From Lathyrus oleraceus (Eukaryota; Streptophyta; Magnoliopsida; Fabales; Fabaceae), in assembly GCF_024323335.1 (NCBI RefSeq), contig NC_066579.1:236085475-236149474 (forward strand): DNA of 64,000 nt, given 5' to 3'. Both the position numbers and the translations under genes were made by a program. How positions within the stretch are numbered: position 1 is the first letter of the stretch; each line of letters starts with the position of its first letter. This document shows positions 32,558-45,873 of this stretch, one piece after another. The notes beneath the pieces were generated by a model, which saw only the letters and a list, made by a program, of their open reading frames with translations, did not search any database and was not told the DNA's origin.

Positions 32558-33322
32558 GTAGATCTCAAACTAGGGTTTTCTTGTATGGACTTGTGTAGAT
32601 GGACAAGGACCCAAAAAATGAAGACCTAAGCATTATTTGAAAAGCCTTAATGGATTACCAACAAGGCCAAAGCCTAAGAGATCACAGGAAAGGTGCAAGT
32701 ATGAAATCATGGACTAAGGACTATCAATCCACACCAAATGTATAAGAGACATAACTTTGCAAAAGCTATGATGTGTGGACATTATGGATAAGATGATGGG
32801 CATGAGCCCCTCCCAAATGGATTAGGGTTTTAGTCATACCAAAATGCCTCATCAATTACCTATTTGCATGGGCCTTCTAGCTTCTAGAATTAAGGTTTCC
32901 AAAGCATGTCATTCCATCAAAGGCCTTGAGATAGGATGCTCCTCCATCAAGTCCTCAACATATGGACCCGTAATTAGGGTTTGGAGGTCAAGATAAGCCC
33001 CCACATAACAAATCATGAAGCTTTACACCCAATCACTAGTAAATTAGAGTTTGAACCCCTTTGAAGAGTATGATGATGGAACTTGAGTTTCACATATCAA
33101 ATCATTATGGTTTTGCCTCCCCTACCACTAGATGAACACCCAAGCTGAGCCTCTAGGGTTTCATCCACTCCAAAGCCCCAACTTTGCAAGCCAAGAACTT
33201 TGAATCCACAATGATCAACCACTAGATATAAATACATGACTGATGCAGATGCATGAAGCATGAGGGTATGTAGATGATCCTCCAAAAGATGAAAATGTGA
33301 GGGAAAATTTTGGGGTACAACA

Positions 33323-35240
33323 CATTGGACATAGCATCTTCTTCACAATTCATAGAGATATGCAGGGCCGAATTGTGGTCCCTCCCCTGATCGGGCATCT
33401 CTTCATCACTGAAGCTCAAATTATTACATGCGGTAATATTGGCCATAATACCATCAAATTGATCGATCGTCACGTCGTGGTCCACATAGGCCTGCTCTAG
33501 GACCTTCTGCAAAAAGCTTCTCGGTGTGCTTCCAAACTCATCAGTAGGGATAACACAGATATCTTTGATGGAGTGTGCAACAACTGGTCCACCACATTAA
33601 AATCACTCTTCTTGATCAATTTTAGCATATCATCTTGATCAAGATTCTGATTCACAATACCGGATTTGCCGACTTGCACCACAGGAATATTTTCTGAAGT
33701 TGATTTCTCTATCACAACACCTTTCGTCCTCTTAGGAGTTGCAACAGCAAATACCCGACCACTTCGGGTCACACCACTTACATCGGTGATATTTATAACT
33801 GATGGAAAAGCATGAATGGGCACTTCTTTGTCGCCTTCTACCATAATAGCATTATACTTGTAAGGCACAACTTTATCAGACTCATAAGACGTAGGACCCG
33901 CCAAGCGAATAACCAACGGTCTTCTGACCATCATATACAATCACAACTGGTTTCGGGAGATTAAAACGGGGAATTATGATGTTCACTTCATGCTCATCTT
34001 CATTTCTATCCCTCGTAACTCGAATAATATTTTAATCCAACATCTCTTGTAAGTCTCTTTTCACAACAACACACCCTTGGGGATCTTCGGAACAAACTTG
34101 GCAAGAAGCATGGTCATACTCATAATAGCTCAATGCATATAAAGTAGTGCGTATTTCAACCAAGGATCTTCTGATTAGATTGACATCAAAAACTCGGTAC
34201 TTTCCAAGACATCCTTCGACCATATTCATACTTGTATTTCCATGTTTGGGTAGTGGATTAGCTTGTACATTGGGATTGGAATCTTCAAATGACAAAATAC
34301 CACTTTGCATTAACCTCCTTACCTCATCCTTGAAGGCAAAACAATTCTCAATATCATGGACAGGCGCTCCTTGGTGGAATGCACAATGTTGGTCAGCTTT
34401 ATACCACCACAAAAGCTTTTTTGGAAAAACCGGTGGAGTTCTTGTTTGCACCAAATTCTTCTGAATTAGAGCAGGAAACAACTTTGTATAAGTCATTGGA
34501 ATTGGATCAAACTATACAGGCCTCTGGGCATTATTATGTTGATTTGGTTGATTTGTGCGTTGCTGGAAATGCGGTTGATAACTCGGTGCTGCTTTAGCGG
34601 TTGGAGCAGAATTAATTACTGGAGTAACTGATGCCACGTGCTGGTGATGTTGACTGTTCCTCGGAAGCCTTTTACACCCCTCTTGTGATATAACGTTTGC
34701 ATCGTGTTCCTTCTTTTTCGGTAAACCATTCCCATATTTTTTGGAACCATCAGATGAACTACCTTCTTTCAACTGTCCTTCACGGAAACCTTCTTCTAAT
34801 CTCAAACCCATATTCACCATTCCAATAAAGTCACTAGGTGCACTTGCTACCATCCGGTCGTAATAGAATGGACTTAACATCTTCAAAAAAAAATTTGTCA
34901 TTTCCTTCTCCTCCAACAAAGGACTAACATGTGCAGCGATCTCGCGTCATCTCTGCGCATATTCCTTGAAGGTATATTTTTCCTTGCGGGACATAGCATG
35001 GATTTTATCTCTATCCGGTGCCATGTCGATATTATATTTTTATTGGCGAACAAAAGCCTCACCTAGGTCATTTAACATTTGAGTTTGAGTACTATCGAGC
35101 CCCATATACCATTTCAGAGCAACCCTGGTCAAATTTTCTTGAAAGTAGTGGAGCAACAATTGATGGTTGTTAGTATGAGTCAACACATCTTACGAGCGTA
35201 CATCACCAGATGACTCAGAGGACAAGAGTTTCCTTTATAT
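33323..35240 (-). pseudogene. gag and beginning of protease of element D (Ogre-like), broken
   Basis: From high to low coordinates: a capsid-region piece (LVMYARKM, HQLLLHYFQENLT, ALKWYMGLD; about 35240-35080), then EYAQR and LEEKEMTNFFLKMLSPFYYDRM, then the zinc-knuckle-like CAFHQGAPVHDIENC near 34380. The protease lead-in follows (LIKKSDFNVVDQLLHTPSKI, about 33560-33625), then HNSALHISMNCEEDAMSNVL at 33320. There the protease is cut before its DTG by LTR K, whose target site would be CATTG. Stops include TAG at 34512 and TAA at 34032 (both expected Gln). Frameshifts are near 35190, 33945 and 33515. Probably the same element as ORF1 at 45874-47483. Confidence 0.85.
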
Positions 35241-36534
35241 TTATCCTTGATATGTTCATCTTGACCGGTGACAGATATTCTTCCTTTTTGGTTTTCTACA
35301 TAGTAAAAAGGTAGTTGTAATCCCTATTTTATTCCCTAGAGAGTCTATCCTTGATATGTTCACTTTAACTGGTGACAGATTTTCTCTTCTTTGTGGTATT
35401 CTACCCAGTAACTGGTAGTTATAATTCCTACTTTCCCCTGCTGAGTCTATCTTTTATATATTTCCCCGGAGGTCTATCCTTGATATGTTTACCCTAATCG
35501 GTAACGGGTTCTCTCTATTTTGTGGTGTTCTTCCTTTTTTCCCAGGTTGTAGATATAAATCCTACTTTTACCCTCATAGTTAATACTTGATATGTTCACT
35601 CTAACCAGTGACAGGTTCTCTCTATTTTGTGGTGTTCTGCCCAGTAATCGGTAGTTGTAAATCCCATTTCCTATAATAAGTCTATCCTTGATATGTTCAT
35701 TCTAACCGATGACATATATTCTCTATCTGTGGTCTTTTGCCCAGTAACTAGTAGTTGTAATTCCTATTTCTCCCCGACAGCTTATCCTTGATATGTTTAC
35801 CCTAACAGGTAACGGATATTCTTCCTCATTCCCCAGGTGGTCTATCCCTTGATATGTTCATCCTAACTGATGACGAATATTCTTCCTTTGAGTTTATCCT
35901 TGATATGTTCACTTTAACCAGTGACGAATACTCTCTCTGTTAGTCTTCTGCCCAGTAATTGGTAGTTGTAAATCCTATTTGATTTCTTTCCCCAGTAGGT
36001 TATTCTTACCCAGTAACCGGTAATGGATACACCTCTTTTTTCCTCAGCGAGTCATTCTTGATATGTTTACCTTAACCGGTAACGGATGTCCCACTATTAG
36101 AGTATATTATCTTCTTACCAAGTAACCGGTAATAGATAAGATATCTCTTTTACTCCTGTGTTGAAGTTCATTCTTCCCCAGTTGAGTTTGAGTGCGTATT
36201 TCCTCAGTGAAATCGCCATCCCTTATTTGGTTTGAATATTTCGGTTTTGTTCTGATCTATTCTTATCCCCATATTTCCCTTATCCCCAGAGTCTCTGTCT
36301 CCCCAGTGAGTTTTCCTTATGGAATGCATTATGCTCCTGTGGACTTTCAGTCTCTCTTAGTTCTTTTCCTTTGTGGCAATTTATTCCCCACAAAGATTAT
36401 TTTAACATTCATATCACATGCATCATGAGGTCTCTTAGGGACCAAAATTTTGTTTCTAGATGTTGTTATTTAAGTCCATTCTACTGAGTTGATATGAAGA
36501 TTTTAACCTTCACATCCTCAACAAGAATGTTCTT
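35240..36534 (+). repeat. Hairpin array in the 3' noncoding region of element C
   Basis: Two hairpin types alternate. Type 1, after CCTTGATAT: GT(T)-CACT/GGTG-AC at 35358, GTTTACC/GGTAAC at 36065-36083, CATC/GATG near 35860, with loop about CTAAC. Type 2 has loop CAGTAAYY: CTACC/GGTAG at 35401-35418, TTACC/GGTAA at 36006-36023 and 36115-36133, CTGCC/GGTAG elsewhere. Stems change in pairs. Phrases such as TCCCCAG and GAGTCTATCC recur between them. 36190-36534 is plain noncoding sequence. The left junction with D is abrupt; the coding part and 5' LTR of C are missing. Confidence 0.8.
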
Positions 36535-36546
36535 AAATAGGGGAAG
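36535..36546 (+). other. Polypurine tract of element C
   Basis: AAATAGGGGAAG stands one base before the LTR start TGTAAGACCCC at 36548. It has the same core as the tracts of A and B. Confidence 0.8.
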
Positions 36547-36866
36547 TTGTAAGACCCCAATTCTGACCCTAAGATCCCTCATGTTATCTCACCATATGCA
36601 TTGGCTTTGGGATCACACCTTGGCATCCTCCTTACCCCTCATTCACCGGGTTTGCATTGGGAGAGATCACCAAGCACATTTGATTGTATCTTACTTTGTT
36701 TTTCTTTGTTTACTAACCAAAATACCAACAATATGTCTATGTATAACTTTGTTTCTTTTGTAGGTAGTGTGTGTATCACCAATGCCTCATCAAGCTCACA
36801 ATTAGGGTTTGAGACCCTCAGTGCAAGGAGATCAATCAAGAGATGATTAACATGGTTCTAGACATC

Positions 36867-39800
36867 TGTCGCACCTCGAAAAATGCGATTCCTCGCGATG
36901 GTCGCGGAAAAATTTGTTCGAACAGAGTCGCCACCGAACTTTATTTATCCCAGTGAAGGAATAGGAAAAATATCGATAAAATCTTTAAGAAAGTAGAATA
37001 ATGGTCATCGCAACCATATTCGGGTTCGGGAGTCGATTACGCAAGGGGAAGGTATTAGCACCCCTCACGTCCGTTGTACTCAACGGGAACCTTTTAGTCT
37101 AATTTGCTATTTGAATGTTAGTTTAATGTTATTCGCTTTCTTCGAGTAACTAGGGTTGATGATAGAGATGGATGAAGACCTCATGAGGGGGAAATGGGAG
37201 GTTTTTTATTAGTGTGCTCGCGAAGATACAGCAATCTCCTGCCTACGTATCCTTATGGTGCAATAAGGAAATCAGAGCATTCGTAGTTCGGGCAACTACG
37301 GTTTCTGTTGGTGTCTTTTAATGAACGACTGTGTAGATCGCATTCTAAAGGCTAAACGCTGGCTTGTCTACTCTCGGCGGAGGCTTAAGCGTTGGTTTGT
37401 TGTGCGCATTAGAAAGGATTAAATAGTGTTCTTTTTGAAAATGATTTCGGTCACGCGGGGGTGACAAGTTGAATTGATATGTTTGATGTTTGATTGGTTT
37501 CGATCGCACGGGGCGAGAAACTAGTTTGATTTGTTTGGGTGTTTTTGGTTTGGTTTCGATCGCATGAGGGCGAGAAGTTAGGTTTGATTTGTTTGAGATA
37601 TTTTTTGAAGAACAACGAAAGATTGAGCAATGTGGTGTTCACCAATCGTCCAATTCTTTCGAGGAGTAATAAGGCGTCCGCCTTCTATTCCTTTTTCATT
37701 CAGATTATTTTGAAAGTTTATTTGTGGATGTTGAATATGCACGGTAGTGAGGCGTACGCCTCCTACTTGCTTATTCAAAGGATAATGAGGCGTACGCAAC
37801 TTATTCCTTTATCCAAGTTTATTTAGCGTGTTTTAGTCGGAAGTCGATAATTTGGGTATTATGGCGTTCGCCAATTATTCAAATAATCGAGAGATGGCGA
37901 GGCGTACGCCTCTCATCTTTTGTCATCCGAAGTTTAAGTTGTAAAAGATATGTTTTAGATATCGTATTTGATTTGTATTTTGGATTGGTAGGTTTGGATT
38001 TGGTATGATTTGAGTTTATTCGATTGTGGTTTTGAATTGATGACGAAGTTTCGAGCAATATGGCGTACGCCAATTATTCGAATAATCGAGAGATAATGAA
38101 GCGGATGCTCACTATTCTCCTTTTCATCTAAAATGTGGAATTAAAAGGATTTATGATTTGTAGTTGATTTGGAATATTATGATTTGAAATGTCATGGTTT
38201 GAATAATTTGAATTTGGAAATTATATTTGATTTTGAAAAGCGATTTGAAATTGTGTGATTTAAGATTTAATCGGGTGACAAGAACTCGCGCAATATGGCG
38301 TACGCCAATTATTCAAGTGCTTGAGAAATAGTGAAGCGTACGCTTACTATCTCCTTTTCATCCCAAGTTTATGTTTAAAAGAAAAATTCTTTTGAAATTG
38401 AATGGTTTGGAAAAAAATGAGTTAAATTGTGTGATCTAAGAATGGAATGAATTTTATTTAGTGTATTATTTCATTTACTCGATTAATCAATAATCAAGTA
38501 GGTTTCATTGTAAGGAAGCCCAAGAGTAAGCTATGTGAGGTTGACGGTGATGCTTTAAAAGCAATCGACTTACAAGGGGGTTATTTTGAAAATGGGCTCG
38601 ATATTTAAATCAAGAATTGTATGATTTGTGCTTTTTGAAATTGGTTTGTATTGGATGATGAATTGAAAATAAAATTGAAAATGGTTTATGAAATGATGAT
38701 GACATGAAATAGTTCTTTTTTGTTGAAATAATATGGAGTTTGTGAGAGTGGGAAGAATTGATCAATTTCTTTTTAACAAAAGTAATTTATTAAAATTTGA
38801 TTAAATCGATTAATTGAATTAATTAAAATTAATTATCAAAATTATTTAGTTAAACCAAATAATTAAGTTAATTAAAATTGATTAATTAAGCTAATTGAAA
38901 TTTTAATCAATTTTAATTGAATCAAAAGAGAAAGAATGTTCAATTTATTTGTTTCAATTGAGCCTTTAAAGATGGATTGGCATTATTCCACATTATAACT
39001 ACTTCTCACTTAAATAGAATTCAAACTACTGCAAGCTCACACTTTAACTCAAATAAAATTCCTATACTTTCCAACAACATATGGATTACTTTGACACATT
39101 AAAAAACATATAATTAAAACTTGTTTTTATAGCATTCAAGCATCATTATCAATCATAAATTAATATTGAAACGGAAAAGGTGAGGCATAACCATAAAGCA
39201 TTATCGCATCACACTGATACACATTTACTGCCTCAAAAAAACTTGAATATTGCAAACCGCAACAGCTCATTATATTGCAAACAAAACAAACCAAAACATA
39301 ACTGCATTTGAATCTTGATATTCAGGTTTAAACCAATTTGACACACACGCCGGATAACCAAAATGAATGCCAAATAATCACCACATGATTTCCAAAGTTA
39401 TTACATCAGTCTCAATTAGAAAGCAACGTTGACAATTGAAAATGCAATTAAGAGGATGGACAGTACAATATTTACACAAACTTAAATCAACATGTTATAG
39501 AAATTATAGAATTGACACAACCGAAAAGCAATGGCATAACTTAATCAATCTGCAGAATTATTTTACAGCATTTACATCCAAGAAGAATGCTACAGCACAT
39601 GACGAACCGAAATAAACACCGGAATTCACCTCTCAAAATCTATAGCACCGGGCAACATATACTCACTCATACACACAAATTTAACCTCAACAAAATTGAT
39701 TCAAGTTGAAAATCCAACCTAGTTCATACAGCTCACATGATTAGAACAGAATTGGGATTAAAACTTATCACAATTTTTACAAAAAAAATGCCAAATCAAA

Positions 39801-41337
39801 ATTGATTATGAGCTTCCTGCAGTAGCGCTTCACTATTTACAAATTTCACGCAACTTTAAAACAAAAGTTTATTTGAATCACACAACAATAAAACATGTTG
39901 GACTATAAACTCATGCCTACAAACTATAAGTCACAACAGCAGCCAACACACAATGCATCAAAATATGGTTTAACTGGAAAATACAGAATGCTGTAAACAG
40001 GTAAAACTTTGACGAGTTCAAATTATTACCAATGTAAATAACAGCTGCTTTTGAGGTGTGACAGAATTTGAACCGAAAGTGGATCGGTTTGAAGGCGGAA
40101 CTCAAGAAACCCTTGTTTACAACTGAACAGCAGACTATGTTGTTGTTGGCTATTAGCGGCGATGTTGTTTGAAGGTAGTGACAAAACGAGTCCGCGGTTG
40201 TTGCCGGCGAAGCGAGTCGAGAAAACAAACTTCAATCAAAAGCGGTTAAAAAGGCTCTTGCGATGCTGTGGAGAAGAAATCGCGCGAGTTGGTGGTGACG
40301 TGGGTTTTTGATTACGGTCGTGATTTCGACGGCAGGGGTTTGAGATCGCGAGGTTGAACGGCGGTAATTTAGGGTTAAAGGGTTGCCGATCGCGTTTGGT
40401 AGTGAAACGGTGTTTGTGTTGTTGAGCGGCGCACGGTGTGGAGAAGGACGGAGGGTGATGAAGATGGATACTGACCGGAGACAAGGGTTCTTCGTGAGGG
40501 TTTTGATGGTGGAGCTGGTGAATGAACGATTGAAGGTGGTATGGCGTGAAAATGGAGAGTCGGATTCGCCGATGATGAAGGTTTCGCACGGTGATGAGAT
40601 TGTGAAACGGCGAGGGTTTGATGATTAGAGTGGTGGATAGGGTTTTTTGCGTGAGAGAAAGAAGGCGATGAAGAGATAAAGAGGAAAATCCTCTTATTTT
40701 TTCTTCCTTTTTCTGTGTGGGAGTTGAGAGAGAAAAATGTGTATAGTGAATGAGGGAGTAGAGAGATTTATGAGTGAGCTGTCAGTGGATCCTGTGGGAT
40801 CTTTCCGTTACCGAAATGTGAGGAACGTGAGTGGATTTCCTTGGATTTTCTTTTGATTATTTTTTATTAGTTTTTTTTTATTATATTGTGAGGATGGAAT
40901 CCAATGTAAATATATACACATTTATTTTAATTCATTATTTATTTAAGGAGATAGAAATCATACAAATCTAATTATTATTTACTTTAAATATATTCTAATT
41001 AATATTTAACTTAAACAAATTTTAATTGTTTTAGTTAAATAACTAATAAAAATGACCAATTAGGAATAGAAAAATGAGTATGAATTTGTTCGAAAAATTA
41101 AACCAAACACACCAAAATTATCAGCACAGAACGCATTATTTTAAAAAAATACATTGTTTCCTCAAATTTTAGCGATTCAGCCGATTTGTCTGTATTCTCA
41201 AATAAATTCGTTCCGACTGACATTTTAGGTGTTTATTCGTGATGCAATGTATGTAATGCTATGCATATGATGCAAAACTAAAATGAAATCAATTCTGTAA
41301 AAATTTAAATATGCCCGGACAAAATTGGGGTACGACA
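36867..41337 (-). mobile_element. Solo LTR M (Ogre-like) with perfect target duplication
   Basis: On the - strand it starts TGTCGTACCCCAATTTTGTCC (at 41337) and ends CGAGGTGCGACA (at 36867). It is flanked by ACATC at 36862-36866 and 41338-41342. It is 4,471 bp with no internal region, as expected after recombination between two LTRs. The conserved 3' module is present: TCCTTAT/ATAAGGA at 37250-37269, CCGTTG-AGTA-CAACGG at 37071-37086, the TAATACCTTCCCC block near 37043, and TGGCGACTCTG at 36923-36933. The GC-richer stretch 40236-40628 has open frames on both strands but no recognisable protein. Confidence 0.93.
37630..38350. repeat. Irregular repeats with GCGTACGC palindromes in LTR M
   Basis: Units of roughly 200 bp carry palindromes with a constant GCGTACGC core and changing, still symmetrical, flanks. 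These are GAGGCGTACGCCTC at 37749-37762 and 37899-37912, TGGCGTACGCCA at 38061-38072 and 38296-38307, and AAGCGTACGCTT at 38334-38345. A TTATTC phrase often stands nearby. Confidence 0.75.
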
Positions 41338-42526
41338 ACATCATATATGGATCCCCATGATCTTCATTTATCATTTTGATCAAGAAATCATCAAGAGTTT
41401 TGCCTTGGAAACCTTAATTCATCTGGGTATCTTGTGTGACTTCCTCAACAAGTTTCTTTAACATTTGGTAAAATATTTCAAAGGATACTTCATATTACAT
41501 CATCTTACACATATATGATCCTCCATGAGTCCCAAAGATCAAGAGAACTTCAAGTGTGCAAGTAGGTTCAAGGTGGTTGACCAGAGAAAGTCAACTGATC
41601 AAAACTAGGATTCCCTAGACTCTATCTCCTACAATATTTGTCATATGAAAATGATTCCAAGAGAAACATTACTCTTTATGACACTCCAAACACATTTCAT
41701 GTTGACATCAAGAGCTAGTTTTTCTTAGAAAGTCATTTTTTATGGTGAAAGATTATATGTCATTTTGTCTGAACCCTAGTAAAGAGGTCAACTCCCAAGG
41801 ACCATAACCTGCTCAATTTTTATGAGATGAAAGCCATCCAAGTTTCATGATAAATTTGAATATGTCCTCTCTAACTTTTGTTCTTTGAGAAATTTCAAAT
41901 TAAACTTGCAAGGGCATGTGCCAAGAGGAAACATTATAGGTCATTTTGGACCATTACCATTGAACAATCAATTTCTCTCAACTTCTAAAATACATAACTC
42001 CTTCATGCCGAATCCAAATGAGGTCAAATTTGTGAAAATATTTAATAGGATTGAAAGTGTTACAACTTTGATGAAGTAACTTTTTCCATTTGAAGCTCAT
42101 AACAAAGGTTATTCAAGGTGGAAGAAGTGGATATTTGATTTGGTACTTAGAAAATTTTCAAATATGTTTGATTTCTCAAACTTCCACCTCAACATTAATC
42201 ATGATCCATGCTTAAAATGAAAACGTGTTCAACATAAAAGTTGTTCCCCTTGATGTCACCTTTCTTGAAAGTCCAAGATCACTTCATTTGGACAAGAATT
42301 GAGGGACTTGCGCATGGCTCCTTTGTTGGATTCGTTTTGGAAAGTTTTAGATTCAAATGCTCATTTGTGTTTGCATGCTTTCATGTGATTACCTTAGTAT
42401 TCATTATGCACGAATTGAAGTTGGATTGCATCATTCTTTAGGCCCAAATCATTGCCCATGCATCCATAAACCATGGTTTCTAATTTTGTCAAAAATTCAA
42501 AAGGTGCAAAACTGAATTCAATTTCC

Positions 42527-42534
42527 TATATAAA
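42527..42534 (+). promoter_or_regulatory. TATA box of LTR C
   Basis: TTTCCTATATAAACAAG is followed by an exon-like leader of about 180 bases and a GTAAGT donor at 42717. The corresponding box in G is the - strand CTATAAATAAAGG at 51580-51591. Confidence 0.55.
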
Positions 42535-45500
42535 CAAGTCCATGGCTTCAGAACTAACACACACACACACCTTGCCCAAGCTTTGCCAAGAGAACTCAGA
42601 ACCTTACACCATAGAATTCCTTGAAGATTTCTTTGAAATCGAGTTTGGATTTCACCTTCTATTTTGAAGTTCAAACTTCAAGGATTCATAGCCTTTTTTC
42701 ATCTCAATTGATCACTGTAAGTAAGAGGAGTAAGAATCAAGCAAATTCAGATCGAGATCAAGCCAATTTGAAGCTACCCGAAGGTGATTTTTCAAAAACT
42801 TTGACCCTTCGATTCTCTCTCAATTCTTCACCATTCTCTTTGATTTTTGGTTGGCTGAAGTCCTACCAATGTAGGCAACAAGATTGAGTTGCTTTGAGGT
42901 CAAATCGAAGCAACTCAGATCATGAACCTCAAATTTCAAATCCATGTATCTTTCAATATACTTGGAGTTGGAAGAAATGGAGGTCAGATTCGTGCTCCTG
43001 AGCATTTTTCCTTCAAAACACATGTACTCACCTTTCATTTTCCATTTGGTTGAGGGTGGACCAGTCCGGTGAGGTCCAACGGAGAAGATAACCGTACTTA
43101 GGGCTACGGTGGTGCATTGGCAAGGTCTAAGCCATCTGATCTGATTCCCATGTTCTAATCTTAAACGTCTCTTTAGATTACCAGGCACGTGATGCATTAA
43201 CCATGGTCTATGGTGGATAGCGTGCGCTTGGCCATCAGATCCGCCACCTCAATTAAAGAGGGAGATTTGATGGCCCTTGTTTTTTTGCATTTTCTGATTT
43301 TTCATTTAATTACCTTATTTTGTTTAATTCATAATAAATCCATTTTTACTCCAAAAAATATGGGACTTTCACCAAAAATCTTTAAATATTTTTCTCTTCC
43401 ATATTCTAAATTAAAACTACTTTTGGACTAATTTTGGTGTTTTTCATGAATTAAATGTTTTTGTGCATATCTTTAATTGTTTAAAATTACTTCTGACTTT
43501 TTAAAAATCATGAAATTTTTTGTCTAAGGTCCGTTGACCTTGTTTGGCCTAGGATAAATCCCTTAGCCTTTTATTTGGTATTTTGAAGGGATTTTAGGTT
43601 TTAACCAAATAAAAATGTATTTTAATTCATTTTTTTACTGGATTTTTAATTGATTAAATGTTTAAAAATATTGTTGAGCCATTTTTATGGTCTTGTGGTG
43701 TTTGACTTTCTGTTCGGGCTTTGGTCATGATTGATTTGACTTTTGATGGATCAAAATCATTGGATTTAGGGGATTGATGAAATGTACATTTCATTTCCTA
43801 AAATGAATGGATGGTCTTGATTTGATGAAATTCCTCTCATGATCAATTTGTGTTTTTATCTTCCCCTCCCTCTTTATATTCATCCCTATTCTTTCCCATC
43901 CCCCCATTTGACCAATGAAATATCTAATGTCTAAAGACTAATTGGTTCATCAATGACGTTGTGTCATATGAATCAATACAAGTGTGACTGAGATAAGACC
44001 TTCCCATTTTCTTTTAGTGTGTGGTATGTTTTAGGAGTTTGGTTATTTGTATCAAATCTCTAACATGCATTAACACCTAAATTTTTATTGCTCAGTCTCA
44101 GATAGTTGTGACTTCTACATAAGTCCAATTACGATTGCTTAACATAAAGCTAAATTTGACCCTCAAGGCATATCATTCTAGTAAGTGAGATTGTAAGTCT
44201 CCCATTCTTCATGGCATTGTATGGAAACTTGACCTTTTTTCCTTTCATGGGAGCTAGTATCATACTTGTTGAATTATCCAAGTTAGAGCCCTTCTCATGG
44301 AAGATGTCTTGGTTTATAGATTCATACTTGTGAATGAATGATTGAGTGTTCTACAAAGAATGACTTAATCGATTAAAAATCACCACTAACACTTGACTAA
44401 TTTTTTACTAACATTTGACTAACTCTTACTCATTATGCTTTTACTTTAAAGTCATTTATTTTATGCAATTTAAATTTCAGTCATTTATCATCCATTGCCA
44501 TTTACATTTCATGCAACTTGTTTATGTTTAAGTCATTCTTCACTGTGTTCACTTGAGCCATATCTTGTGATTGTATATATTGTTTGCTTGCTTTTGGTTT
44601 TGTTTATGGTCTTAGGACCTTAAAACATTTAATAACAAGAAAAACCTTAAAAAACATTTGGTGGATTGTTGAACTTGATCTAAACTTTTGGACTTAGAAT
44701 TAGGCAACTTTCCCTATGCTAAAGGACTTGGCCAAAGCCAATATCTGAGACTGAGCTATTCTTGATAACTTTCATCTGATGCAAGACATTGGATCTCTTT
44801 GGTTCATCTACTACTTTGTGTCTATGCTTAAATGTTATTATTGTTATGATGATGTCTGATGTTTTGTTCTGAGTGGATCAAGGAATATTTCATCTGATAC
44901 ATTGGAAGACAATGAAGACTGCTAGCTATTGGAATGCCTGCTTGGATGTGGCTATCTTTATTTGATGCCTTGATCTTCATGATGTCTGGAAATTTCTCAT
45001 TGTTTATTGATCATTGCTTGATTAAAGTCCAAAGGAAAATGGGTTTCTATATGAAATTCTTGCTTGTTGGATTGCATCCCATCGGTAAGATCTTTTCAAC
45101 TCTTAACTTTTAATTTGTGCTTAGGATAGCCTCTTCATCTCCTTCGACTTCTTAAACTTCAAAACCTCTCCCTCTTTTTAAAAAAAACTTTCTTTGTTTG
45201 TGATTTCAACTTAGACATTGTTTAATGATTAAAAACCTTGACCTTATGCCATTGAATTTTCAAACTTCTTTTTAAATCAAATTTGTAAATAAACTTAACC
45301 ATATTGACTTAAATTTCAAAAAGACAAAAAGAACTAACAACCCCATTAAAAACTTTGGCCTTTTGTGCCCTTTTTACTTAAACTCTTGTTAAAATCAACC
45401 CATCAATTCATTTTAAATTTTTACCACGAACTACGAGGTTTTGATCCCTCATTTTTATGTTGGTACGTAGGCACAAGGCCGGAGGTCTTGTCAAACACAA

Positions 45501-45873
45501 AAGTATAATCAATGAATTCTTTTCTCATCCCCACACTCTATTTTGCCAAACATCATCTATACCAAAAAACACATGCACACATGAAAATGGGCTCCCTAAG
45601 AGTACCTCAGACATTTTGAGTGTTAACACCTTCCCTCTCTGCAACCAACCCCCTTACCTATAATCTCTGGCATTTTATTAGTTTTGACTTGAAAAATTCT
45701 TATCTTTTGGTTTTGTTCGTACTTTTTCCTTTTCCTTTGGAAACAATAAAAGCATGGTGGCGACTCCGGTTTTATTGACATCAAGTTCATCGATGGCTTG
45801 ATGGTTATGAATTTACCGCTACAATTACAATCAGAAATACATTTTCAATGATCATAAGCGGAAGAAACTAGAT

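Larger units (their letters stand above)
28776..33322 (-). mobile_element. LTR K (Ogre/Tat type), truncated, - strand
   Basis: Read on the - strand it starts at 33322 as TGTTGTACCCCAAAATTTTCCC, very like LTR J (55801). It cuts into the protease of element D. A TATA box lies at 30800-30808, followed by leader-like sequence that contains the hAT-like insertion. Its far end is lost where element A begins to the left of 28776. The stretch 30735-33322 is U3, with no gene; 28776-29510 is leader or U5-like, with Ser-rich and Lys-rich open frames and no recognisable domain. Confidence 0.7.
36548..45823 (+). mobile_element. 3' LTR of element C, split by solo LTR M
   Basis: Segments 36548-36861 and 41338-45823 (about 4.8 kb together) are separated by M and its ACATC duplication. 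The LTR starts TGTAAGACCCCAATTCTGACC and ends ACCGCTACA. A TATA box lies at 42527-42534, a donor-like ACT|GTAAGT at 42717, AATAAA at 45745, and TGGCGACTC at 45758-45766. The half from about 43000 to 45823 is homologous, in inverted orientation, to G (48123 to about 51000) and H (59429-62070). Short open frames here (such as 41885-42079, 42241-42441, 45457-45663) have no domains, and I see no gene. Confidence 0.78.

Noticed and set aside
40236..40628. GC-richer open frames on both strands in solo LTR M
   Set aside because: No domain is recognisable, and the block lies inside an LTR with clean ends; it looks like a leader region and not a captured gene.
41885..43440. Several short open frames in LTR C, including one antisense of 125 codons
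   Set aside because: They overlap promoter and leader sequence, lack domains, and their relatives in G and H are not open in the same frames.
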